DNA from: CAISCU01 sp943361925
Lineage (GTDB): Bacteria; Bacteroidota; Bacteroidia; UKL13-3
Assembly: GCA_943361925.1 (NCBI GenBank)
Contig: CALRIT020000003.1
Coordinates: 62,001 to 126,000 of the forward strand
DNA: 64,000 bases
Direction: 5' to 3'
Position numbers and translations under genes: made by a program. A model generated the notes under the pieces. That model had not been told where the DNA came from, did no database searches, and worked only from the letters and a program-made list of their open reading frames with translations. This document shows, in pieces, positions 30,401 to 37,436 of this stretch; the stretch's first letter is position 1; every line of letters starts with the position of its first letter.

Positions 30401-33400
30401 GTAGGTGTTAAAGTAATACTGCTGATGGAATTGACAACACTCGAAGAATAACTTGTTTGTAATGAATCGAATGAAGGATTTAAAGTTCCTGTACTCAATA
30501 ACATTGCTACTAAATTGGCATTGTCTGATAGAACAACACCGGCTCTTGTAATAGTTACAGTATAAATTTTCTGAGTAGTTTCATTCTGAGCTGTTACTCT
30601 AACATTAATTGTATTTGAACCAACATTCAATGCTAATGAACCAGAAGCAGTTCCACTAGTAACCGAAGCATAAGTTCCGCCATTTACCCTAATCTCGATT
30701 GTGGCATTGGCTTGAGATTTTGTTGGCGTTAGAGTAATACTGCTGATAGAATTGACAACACTCGAAGTATAACTTGTTTGTAAGGAATCGAATGTAGGGT
30801 TTAATGTTCCTGTACTCAATAACATTGCTACTAGATTGGCATTGTCTGATAGAACAACACCGGCTCTTATAACAGTTACAGTATAGATTTTCTGAGTAGT
30901 TTCATTTTGTGCTGTTACTCTAACATCAATGGTATTTGAACCAACATTCAATGCTAATGAACCAGAAGCAGTTCCACTAGTAACCGAAGCATAAGTTCCG
31001 CCATTTACCCTAATCTCGATTGTGGCATTGGCTTGAGATTTTGTTGGTGTTAAAGTAATACTGCTGATAGAATTGACAACACTCGAAGTATAACTTGTTT
31101 GTAAGGAATCGAATGAAGGATTTAATGTTCCTGAACTCAATAACATTGAAATTAAATTAGCATTATCTGATAATCCGACACCAGCTCTTGTTATAGTTAC
31201 AGAATAAATTTTCTGAGTAGTGCCATTTTGTGCTGTTACTCTTACATCAATGGTATTTGAACCGACATTCAATGCTAATGAACCTGATGCGGTTCCACTA
31301 GTAACCGAAGCATAAGTTCCGCCATTTACCCTTATTTCGATTGTGGCATTGGCTTGAGATTTTGTTGGTGTTAAAGTAATACTACTGATAGAATTGACAA
31401 CACTCGAAGTATAACTTGTTTGTAATGAATCGAATGAAGGATTTAATGTTCCTGAACTCAATAACATTGCTATTAAATTAGCATTATTACTGCTTGATGA
31501 AACTGAATACTCAAAAGCACCAATACTTGTAGTTGAAGTTGGACGTGGATTACCATTATAATCAGTAGAAATTGCTGAAACTGGCGTACCAAGATCTTTT
31601 ACATATACCTGCGATGAATTTGAAATCCCCAAATTAATAGGATTTGCGTTTACTCCTGTAAAGAAGCTTGAGGAAGGAATTGTGCTATTCAATTGGACCA
31701 CGCTGTTAGAATCCCCTGCTGATGAAATATTCCACTGGGCAAGGGTTTGACTAGAACCACCCCATTCGCCCATTTTATTCAGATTGGAAACTACATAAAG
31801 GTTATTATTACTGGCGCTAGATGACCAGCCAGTAGCAGGGGTTGCGAAGTTATTACCTATGGCATAATGATTTCCACTTGTACCGCTACGTTCGTTATAC
31901 AGCAAATTATTACGCAAAGTAACTGCATATGATGTGAGACGTAAAAAACCATATGATTTACTGTTTCCTGAACCTCCAATATAAACACTATTATAAAGTA
32001 TGTTTCCGGTTGTAAATGTACATTGAATACCAGATATTATTACTGAATTGGTATTGGTATCGTTTGTAAGACTTATCTGGTTATTCGCTATGGTTAAGTT
32101 GATATTATTGTTATTAAGAATACCATTGATTGCAGGAGTAACACCGGTAGCAGAATTGCTTAACCCGTAAATGCGGTTATTAGTTATAAAATTCGAAAGG
32201 ACACCATCTGCCACAATTCCATTCACAGCAGGAGACACCGCTGTTGTATTGGTATTACTTAGGTTATAGATGGTATTGTTATTAACCGATTGACTAGAAG
32301 TTGCACCTGAATTAAAAATACCAACTGGAGCTGATGTTGTAACACTAGTGGCCGCATTGGAACTAATATTAAAAATGGTATTATTCGAAGTAGTGACATT
32401 GCTATAAATACCCATTAAGATTGCACTCGTATTACTGTTTGACGTAGAACTGGTGATATTTGCAACCGTATTATTACTAACCACACTTGTCACATTTGCC
32501 ACATTTGAACTATTGAGAATCCCTATGTTTTGGGTGCCACCACTAACAGTACCTCCAGCACTGTAAATACTATTGGCAATGCTGGGATGACCAACCAGGT
32601 TACTATCCATATTAGCTAAGCCAAAAGAAGAAGATAAGCCGTAGAAACTACTTGAACCTGTTCCTGTAAGTCTAATATTCTGAATAACATTCCCTTTTAA
32701 TAAGCCGGGTGTTATAGTGCCCAAACTAACTTGTATACCGTAAAAAGTAATATTTCCATTATTGGTCCATGCACTATCTCCGCAATTGGGGCTTTGGCCA
32801 CCTATAAAATTACCAACAATGGTTTGACTATCACCTCTAGACACAGAAATTCCCACTTGATTTGTATTGGGTATAGTACTGGCATTATAATACACACTAT
32901 TTCCCGAAACTCTACACCCATTGCCAACTGAACCTAAATTGATACCGTATTGTGTAAAATTATGAAAATTATTGTCCTCTATGGAAACAACATTTTTATC
33001 GCTAAAAGAATACATAAGAATTCGAGGTATACCTGGCGTTCCCGGAGTTCCTTGGGCATCTCGTATATCGTTATTGCGGATGCCAATACCCGTATTAGCT
33101 CCTATACCTAGAAATATGTTTCCAAAATTAGTTGAATTAGAATTACTTTCAATGATGCAATTACGTATAAAACTATTGGTACTTGAACCAAATATTTCAA
33201 TCGCAGCTTTGCAAGAGGTTGGTGTTGTGTGGGTGTTTATAAATCTAAAATAACGACCGCTTCCACCATTACGTCCATCTATTGTTACTCCGGTAACGCC
33301 CTCAAAACGCAACATTGATACCGCGAGATTTCCATTGTTACTAATAGTTCGAATGCTATCCTTATTTGGCTGTATAGTAAGAGTAAAGGAGTTTAGACCA

Positions 33401-36400
33401 GTACCCTTCAGAGAATGAGTACCATCTTCAATCAAATCGCTTGTAATGTTTACCACAGTATTGCCAGTAAGCCCGACATTATTAATAATTTCAAACACAC
33501 CACCATTGCCCGTAAGTGTGGTAAAGGTTTGTCCGCTGCCTACATTTATAGTTGTAGTTAATGGTGCCACTATTGAAAAACTATGGGGTGAAGTTGGAGC
33601 TTGAACTTGTGTATTAACATCTGTGTGTGAAACGCCAATTAAAGGATTGCTTCGTAAATTCGGAGTACTTACTTGGTCTTGTGCTACCAAATAATACTCA
33701 TAGGTTTCTCCAATAGTTGGAGTAATTCCGAGCGATGAATAATTTAAGTTGAATGTCCAGTTACCATTATTAGCATTTCCACTATTAAATGTCCCTTGTG
33801 TGCTGATCCATGCAGAAGTTGCTGGTGCCAATCTGCGAAACCAAATTCGGGGACGATTGCTTCCACTGGTTGGGACCCCTAAACCGATATCTGTTATCGA
33901 AACTGCTAATGAAAGATTAGTAGTACTACTGATTAAGTCATTTATTGGAGTAAAACCTATAAAAGGGTAAAAAGCATCTACAGCAGTAAAATTACCGGCA
34001 TCTGCGCCAATATCAACTGATAATGAATCACGAAGATTTCCGTCAAAATCATCTTTTACTGTTAATCCAATTCTGCCAAAAGATTCTACAGGACTATTTC
34101 CACTGATATGTAAATCTACCAAAGTTGCATTACTCGTTGGATTTACAAAACCTGGATTTCCCGACCCACTGCTTGAATCCAGTTTACTGATTTCTTGCCA
34201 TAATGGTAATGTTGTGTAAGCATTGGTTTGTTGCAAGCCTACTGTTCCTCCTATACCGGGAGCATATAAAATATTATTATTTGAGCTTATAACTGTATAA
34301 TCGGTTGGAGCAGTTAACCAAAGTGCAGCATTATAAGCTGAACCAGAACTATTGGAGCGTGCATTAACCAAAACATTATTGTAAAGTTTCATGGCGAAAC
34401 CCGAAATAATTCTGTAAAAAGCTGCAGTATTTCCAACTGAAATTACACCACTACCTCCTATGTAAACACTATTGTGATAAAAGTTTAAATTATTTCCACC
34501 ATTTTGGTAAATACCATAAATATTACAACCTTTAGTTATACTGTTTCCAGAAGCATTTATACCCAAACGAATCATATTATTCTGGATTATAGTTCCGGTG
34601 CCTTGAAAAATCTGAATTCCCGCAAGAACACTATTTGCATTACTTGAAGAAAGATTAAGGCTATGAATAAAATTCTTACTTAAGTAATGAGTTCCAGAAG
34701 TTGGGCAGCTGGCATAAATTCCAAGTACACGCACCGCAGCAGTATCAGTTGTATTAGTAAGTGTATGAATAAGGTTTTGTGAAACAGATTGACTACCACT
34801 AGCTCCATTTGATGATGTAATTGAAATACCTAATATGGAGGTGGCAACATTATTTGGGTTTTTACTACTTGTGCTTAAATTATATATTGTATTTTCAGTG
34901 ATTGTATTAACTCCATTTGAGCTAGAAATACCCACTACCTGACCGTTTGTAGCGGCTCCTATATAATTGTTATTCAGGTTTGCAATTGTATTATTAGTAA
35001 TGTTTATTGGCAAATTCTGTGAGCTGGTATTATGGATTCCAATAACGAATTGCCCTGTTGTACTATTTGATGAAGTTATTGCATTCAGGCTATTTGCTGT
35101 TGATACATTTCCTATGATATTATTTGAAACATTTAAACATCTGCCACCTATTGATATTCCATAAATTGAGCAAGAAATAGAAGCGCTGGAACCGCTGGCA
35201 TTAATCGAACCAATAGAATTGTTTGAAATATTAACCACGGCAGTTGATGATGTTCTAATTCCCATAACGGCTCCTCCTGTAAGAGATGAAACTACGTTTA
35301 TAGAACCTGTGGAAGTATCTCCTATGGTATTACCTGTTATAGTACCAACATTTACTTTTCCCGCTGATATAATTATCCCATTCCAAATACCACTAGTTGA
35401 ACTATTTGCATTTGCAAACGTAAAAGAAAAATTAGCAATTGTATTCCCTTGAACACTAGTTGCAACAGCGGTATCCACACTTAAATATATGCCCCAAAAA
35501 GAATGTGCAGTGCTTGCGTTATGTGTCCATGCTGATCCACCGGTATTGGCCGCTGAACCACCAATACTATTAGATGAAATCAAATGACCTCCTCCACCAA
35601 CTACTGCAATTCCTCTATAGGGATTACTTGATGTTGGTGTTCGTGTTGCTGTTTGGTAGAGATGATTACCGATAATGGTCCAACCTTCATTGTATAAATT
35701 TAAATTAATCCCATGTGCACCAGCCCCAGTAGTAAAGAAATTATAAATATGGTTGTTGCTAATTATATTTCCCGTATTTTCTTTATCCAGTGTGCCTTGA
35801 GAATAAATACCATTTTGAGGAGTAGTTAGCCCATCTCTGATATGGCAATTATCTATTGTATTACTGTCGTTACCTGTTGTACCTGTGGTGCTGCCAAAAA
35901 TCACTACTCCCTTATTTGAAGTTGGGTTTACACCACGTAATGTACAATACTTTACTGTATTAAATGAAGCATCGTTAAGGTAAGAAATTGCCACACCACT
36001 AGAAGATAAATTACTAATGTTCAAATACAAATTATTCCCAACACCACCGGGTCTTCCATCAAAAATTATATTTTCACACCCATCCATCAAAAAGATAGCT
36101 GTAGAGTTTGAGCCACTAATGGTAAGAACTGAACTTACATTTGAGGCCGGGCGAACTGTAATGGAATTGCTGCTACTTACACCGGTAATGGCTCCAAAGG
36201 TTAATGGAAATGTTTCTGAGGAGCTTGTATAGGTACTTGATAGCTCAAAAATAACCGCGCCTGAAACTCCTGCTCCATTGGGTGTTCCGCCATCTGTTCT
36301 AGTGCCTAATGTAAGGTCGGAAATTGCCGATTTGATGGTTTTGTAATTAGTAGCACTTGCAGACCCACCAGGATTTATCGTATACGTACCACTTAAAGCT

Positions 36401-36495
36401 GCATACGAAAACTGCGTTACTAAACAATAAATAATAGCTAAAAAAGCCTTTTTTAACCAGAAATTTGGTGATAAACAATGCTGTTTCGGATTCAT
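24424..36495 (-). CDS. Giant (4023 aa) T9SS type A-sorted adhesin-like protein
   Basis: Signal peptide at the N-terminus (hydrophobic to about residue 32, YAALSG). Two right-handed beta-helix regions (about 35-840 and 985-1650) flank a short beta-sandwich segment. Residues about 1669-2203 are five near-identical 107-aa cadherin-like beta-sandwich repeats (NATIEIRVNGGTYASV). After two further beta domains come 15 repeats of about 80 aa (about 2500-3705; YLNxxG, NNGSxDNCGI, VTVLDTIKP) and one canonical HYR domain (DNCGLITIVQTTGIPNG), then an Ig-like module and a type A T9SS sorting domain (LFPNPTQDRF to the C-terminus). The design is that of a long surface adhesin secreted by T9SS. It is followed by an OmpA gene and preceded by a two-component system. 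Ligand unknown. Confidence 0.9.
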   Translation of the reverse strand: MNPKQHCLSPNFWLKKAFLAIIYCLVTQFSYAALSGTYTINPGGSASATNYKTIKSAISDLTLGTRTDGGTPNGAGVSGAVIFELSSTYTSSSETFPLTFGAITGVSSSNSITVRPASNVSSVLTISGSNSTAIFLMDGCENIIFDGRPGGVGNNLYLNISNLSSSGVAISYLNDASFNTVKYCTLRGVNPTSNKGVVIFGSTTGTTGNDSNTIDNCHIRDGLTTPQNGIYSQGTLDKENTGNIISNNHIYNFFTTGAGAHGINLNLYNEGWTIIGNHLYQTATRTPTSSNPYRGIAVVGGGGHLISSNSIGGSAANTGGSAWTHNASTAHSFWGIYLSVDTAVATSVQGNTIANFSFTFANANSSTSGIWNGIIISAGKVNVGTITGNTIGDTSTGSINVVSSLTGGAVMGIRTSSTAVVNISNNSIGSINASGSSASISCSIYGISIGGRCLNVSNNIIGNVSTANSLNAITSSNSTTGQFVIGIHNTSSQNLPINITNNTIANLNNNYIGAATNGQVVGISSSNGVNTITENTIYNLSTSSKNPNNVATSILGISITSSNGASGSQSVSQNLIHTLTNTTDTAAVRVLGIYASCPTSGTHYLSKNFIHSLNLSSSNANSVLAGIQIFQGTGTIIQNNMIRLGINASGNSITKGCNIYGIYQNGGNNLNFYHNSVYIGGSGVISVGNTAAFYRIISGFAMKLYNNVLVNARSNSSGSAYNAALWLTAPTDYTVISSNNNILYAPGIGGTVGLQQTNAYTTLPLWQEISKLDSSSGSGNPGFVNPTSNATLVDLHISGNSPVESFGRIGLTVKDDFDGNLRDSLSVDIGADAGNFTAVDAFYPFIGFTPINDLISSTTNLSLAVSITDIGLGVPTSGSNRPRIWFRRLAPATSAWISTQGTFNSGNANNGNWTFNLNYSSLGITPTIGETYEYYLVAQDQVSTPNLRSNPLIGVSHTDVNTQVQAPTSPHSFSIVAPLTTTINVGSGQTFTTLTGNGGVFEIINNVGLTGNTVVNITSDLIEDGTHSLKGTGLNSFTLTIQPNKDSIRTISNNGNLAVSMLRFEGVTGVTIDGRNGGSGRYFRFINTHTTPTSCKAAIEIFGSSTNSFIRNCIIESNSNSTNFGNIFLGIGANTGIGIRNNDIRDAQGTPGTPGIPRILMYSFSDKNVVSIEDNNFHNFTQYGINLGSVGNGCRVSGNSVYYNASTIPNTNQVGISVSRGDSQTIVGNFIGGQSPNCGDSAWTNNGNITFYGIQVSLGTITPGLLKGNVIQNIRLTGTGSSSFYGLSSSFGLANMDSNLVGHPSIANSIYSAGGTVSGGTQNIGILNSSNVANVTSVVSNNTVANITSSTSNSNTSAILMGIYSNVTTSNNTIFNISSNAATSVTTSAPVGIFNSGATSSQSVNNNTIYNLSNTNTTAVSPAVNGIVADGVLSNFITNNRIYGLSNSATGVTPAINGILNNNNINLTIANNQISLTNDTNTNSVIISGIQCTFTTGNILYNSVYIGGSGNSKSYGFLRLTSYAVTLRNNLLYNERSGTSGNHYAIGNNFATPATGWSSSASNNNLYVVSNLNKMGEWGGSSQTLAQWNISSAGDSNSVVQLNSTIPSSSFFTGVNANPINLGISNSSQVYVKDLGTPVSAISTDYNGNPRPTSTTSIGAFEYSVSSSSNNANLIAMLLSSGTLNPSFDSLQTSYTSSVVNSISSITLTPTKSQANATIEIRVNGGTYASVTSGTASGSLALNVGSNTIDVRVTAQNGTTQKIYSVTITRAGVGLSDNANLISMLLSSGTLNPSFDSLQTSYTSSVVNSISSITLTPTKSQANATIEIRVNGGTYASVTSGTASGSLALNVGSNTIDVRVTAQNETTQKIYTVTVIRAGVVLSDNANLVAMLLSTGTLNPTFDSLQTSYTSSVVNSISSITLTPTKSQANATIEIRVNGGTYASVTSGTASGSLALNVGSNTINVRVTAQNETTQKIYTVTITRAGVVLSDNANLVAMLLSTGTLNPSFDSLQTSYSSSVVNSISSITLTPTKSQANATIEIRVNGGTYASVNSGTASGSLGLNVGPNTINVRVTAQNETTQKIYTVTVTRAGVVLSDNANLVAMLLSTGALNPSFDSLQTSYTSSVVNSISSITLTPTKSQANATIEIRVNGGTYASVNSGTASGSLALNVGSNTINVRVTAQNETTQKIYTITVTRAASNPDPIITINGTLDTFSSCSGTASFVDSFTVSGSNLAANITILAPTGFEISTTSATGFTNSLNLPQSSGSVASTKIYVRLGSSATGTPSGSIVLYSSGDNSEVLAVTGIVNVLPSITLGTISSVFTTATTFNLPFTSGAGSPNQYSISAGTPNAMPSFTAVNNSLLVSSPILVSIPASAANMYNFNLTVKNTTTGCISNNIPFTLSVGNPSISNNIISGNQLICSGSTPTSLVGSSPEGGNNSYTYSWIKSTSTASSGYTAAIGSNNLQNYLPPVLAQNTWFKRIVNSGTYSDTSNFVLVSLGDTSKPIARPRNLIAYLNNTGTLNLTGAQVDSASFDNCGIQSKTLSKSSFNCSNIGSNQVYLIITDAIGNKDSALFTITVLDTIAPIAIAQNRTIYLNTVGNASITSSAVNNGSSDVCGIASLSINKTSFDCSNLGNNTITLTVSDVNGNFKTTQATITVLDTIKPVVSLNSGIVLYLNAQGNLGISASQFVSSSSDNCGSTSVTINPSSINCSHLGITPITVTITDANGNKDSSSTNAIVLDPIAPIARPKARLTIYLSGNGQAVINPTLLDSASSDNCSITSRVLSQSVFNCNNIGTNNVTFTVQDQSGNSHAANVVVTVLDTIAPVATVSNQLVYLNNAGTATITAAQVNNNSTDNCGILSVSINKTSFNCSDLGNRTILFTVTDLNANIKQTPVTVNVYDTIRPVMRPKRNLNVYLNALGTASLSTTTADSASSDNCNLASRSLNQSIFTCANLGANTIILSGSDSTGNIGSASFTVNVLDTITPILTTKPATIYLSNSGTATLTSSQVVLNSSDNCGLISTSLSASNFTCANLGNNNVTVTVNDGSTNSRSGIAVVSVADTLKPNALAQNKTIYLNASGLASITAAQVDNGSTDNCTIASRSISKSNFTTADLGSNLINFTVTDNSNNSSQTQVQISVLDTIRPIVQTQNRSIYLNNSGTATVSASQVNNGSSDNVGINSFQLSKTVFTCTDLGVNQVFLTLTDISNNSSSASANITVLDTIKPVVNTQNVTLYLNAIGQATLSTSAANNGSTDNCGITSLSLSKTLFTCNDKGVNTIQLNALDASNNSASANLQVTVLDTVKPNVVVNNNLTLYLNSSGTANLTTSMANNGSTDNCGIQSQTLSKTNFNGTNLGLNLVNYTIADASNNQSSVVLNISVLDTIRPILNAQNRTIYLDAGGNAVLTPAMVNNGSADNVAVTQFQLSKTNFNCSNIGVNQVSFSIADISNNQTSTLLNITVLDTIKPVALAQNLTVYLNASGNTSISSEQANNGSSDNCSITNISLSKQNFSCADRGINIVSLTLKDASNNSSSVNFNVTVLDTIKPVILANPMVLLYLDNSGNANLNTSMVNLGTYDNCNNTTLSLSKTAFNGSNLGVNQVLLTAADASNNQSTVNIVVNVIDTVRPIVKAKDLTLYLNNTGSVFLIPNDVNNGSTDNVGISYSTISKSLFTCNETGTNLIEFSVQDISGNRSAQWISITVLDTILPVITSFPSSVVLGHCNQDFQFTPPYASDNCGLITIVQTTGIPNGRKYPVGTTTNTFTFTDRSGNVVSRSFTVRILPAYLPDTFPNRTACSSDSPFDLTRGNANVEFSGSGVSLDGLQFDPSLAGPGNHAVICTFTDSTGCETKATFYVTVYRSPDKPVIERMSADVLQVVQSYDFYQWRRNYEDIPGANQRSYAMTKTGIYSVRVGTVAGCSTESDLLGVGVALGFGANEHQLQFNLFPNPTQDRFRIDVDARSGTAFTIRVFDLVGKMVYESVEKGFTTDIDASLWKAGTYMVHIESDNKSAVKPVIITK
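25130..28990 (-). repeat. Array of 15 degenerate HYR-like coding repeats plus one canonical HYR
   Basis: Units of about 80 codons (about 240 bases) share YLNxxGxA, a DNC or DNV motif, a C/G-xx-LG motif, D-x-x-x-N and VLDTIKP. They are clearly homologous in protein but diverged in DNA, unlike the younger 321-base array to the right. Most units keep two Cys (in DNC and in F-x-C), suggesting one disulfide per domain outside the cell; three units (ninth, twelfth, fifteenth) have DNV and others (eighth, eleventh, fourteenth) have lost the second Cys. Confidence 0.8.
29885..31489 (-). repeat. Five tandem near-identical 321-base repeats encoding cadherin-like domains
   Basis: The shared landmark AACATTGCTACTAAATTGGC-type segment recurs with its CATTG at 30181, 30502, 30823, 31144 and 31465, exactly 321 bases apart, which keeps the reading frame (107 codons). 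The copies differ by only a few bases each, so they are recent duplications or are kept alike by gene conversion. Confidence 0.92.
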
Positions 36496-36633
36496 GATGT
36501 TTGATATTCAAGTGCGCAAATCCTTAAAAATTATTGCACTTAGGTTTATGGTTTTCTATTGTTAAAACCCAATTCAGATTACCTTTTTAATGCAATTTTG
36601 CATCAGGTGTAAGCTGAATTGAGATATACCATA

Positions 36634-36664
36634 CAAACCTAGCGGGATGGGCAAATCAGCACAA
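36634..36664 (-). promoter_or_regulatory. Promoter of the giant adhesin/OmpA operon with overlapping symmetrical site
   Basis: Minus-strand TTG (36664-36662), 20-base spacer and TAGGTTTG (36641-36634), an exact TAnnTTTG match. The leader would be about 130 bases. The -33 element sits inside an inverted repeat CAGC-TATTGT-GCTG, extended outward by AAA/TTT and by CGGGA/TCCCG arms (about 36643-36678), which is a possible regulator site or an RNA fold at the end of the upstream response-regulator message. Confidence 0.65.
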
Positions 36665-36760
36665 TAGCTGTTTCCCGTCATTTATTTAGAGCCAAGGCCC
36701 ATTTAAGAAATTGATTTTGAAAATGAATTCTAAATAATTTAGAATCGAAATGACTTGAAT

Positions 36761-37381
36761 TTAGGAAATATAACCCATACGACTAGCCGCTAACATCATG
36801 CCGGCGAGGTTCTTTACTTCCAGTTTTCTAAAAATGTTTTTGCGATGATTTTCTACCGTAAAAATCGAAATCGCCAACTTGTCTGAAATTTCCTGAGAAG
36901 TGAATTCATTTGCAATAAGTTGAATGATTTCAATTTCACGAGGCGACAAAACACTTGAATTTAAGGAGCGATATTTTGATGTTAAAAAATGGTATTCATC
37001 AGGAATAGATATCTCATTTGCATAAACACTTTTTATGCAATTTATCATATCAGCTTCGGGTTGTTTTTTATTGATAAAGCCCTTTACTCCAATAGATAGT
37101 AAGTTTTCAACCAACATTGCCGAACTTAGGGTTGTATGCGCTATAATCTTAATAAATGAGTAATGGGCAATAACTTCCTCAAACAACTCTATACTTAATA
37201 CATCCGGGGCAACAATGTCTAAAATAAGAATATCAATTTCTGTTTTAAGTAATTGTTCTTGTAAATCCTTTTTTGTAACACAACTAAATACAACTTCCAT
37301 CTGGTTGGCTGTTAAAAACTCCGCCAATCCTTTCAAAATAAATGTATGATCATCGAACAAGCCAATTCTAATTGTATTCAT
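36761..37381 (-). CDS. NarL/FixJ-type response regulator (receiver + LuxR HTH)
   Basis: I place the start at the ATG at 37381 (MNTIRIGLFDDHTFIL), giving 206 aa, because receiver domains begin there and the longer in-frame version would run into the kinase gene. The receiver has the acidic pair (FDDH), phospho-acceptor Asp in LILDIVAPD, Thr in AHTTLS and Lys in KGFINKKQ. The C-terminal GerE/LuxR domain is complete (LSPREIEIIQLIANEFTSQE, then VENHRKNIFRKL). It follows the sensor kinase gene by 55 bases and precedes the giant adhesin operon, its most obvious candidate target. Confidence 0.88.
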   Translation of the reverse strand: MNTIRIGLFDDHTFILKGLAEFLTANQMEVVFSCVTKKDLQEQLLKTEIDILILDIVAPDVLSIELFEEVIAHYSFIKIIAHTTLSSAMLVENLLSIGVKGFINKKQPEADMINCIKSVYANEISIPDEYHFLTSKYRSLNSSVLSPREIEIIQLIANEFTSQEISDKLAISIFTVENHRKNIFRKLEVKNLAGMMLAASRMGYIS

Positions 37382-37385
37382 CGTG

Positions 37386-37393
37386 CAAAAGTA
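37386..37393 (-). promoter_or_regulatory. -7 element just before the response-regulator start
   Basis: TACTTTTG on the minus strand matches TAnnTTTG exactly and ends 4 bases before the ATG at 37381. If used, transcription would start at or next to the ATG, giving a leaderless message. No good -33 TTG is seen at the standard distance, so this is a candidate only. Confidence 0.4.
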
Positions 37394-37436
37394 GAAGGAT
37401 GTTGCTTTTAAAATATGCCGGAAAACCGCTATTGAT

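Noticed and set aside
29885..31489. CRISPR-like or tandem non-coding repeat array
   Set aside because: The 321-base period is in frame with a cadherin-like domain; there are no short repeats with unique spacers.
24424..36495. Many plus-strand frames of 60-125 codons within the giant adhesin
   Set aside because: They recur with the coding repeats and reflect antisense reading of Ser/Thr/Asn-rich repeats, not genes.
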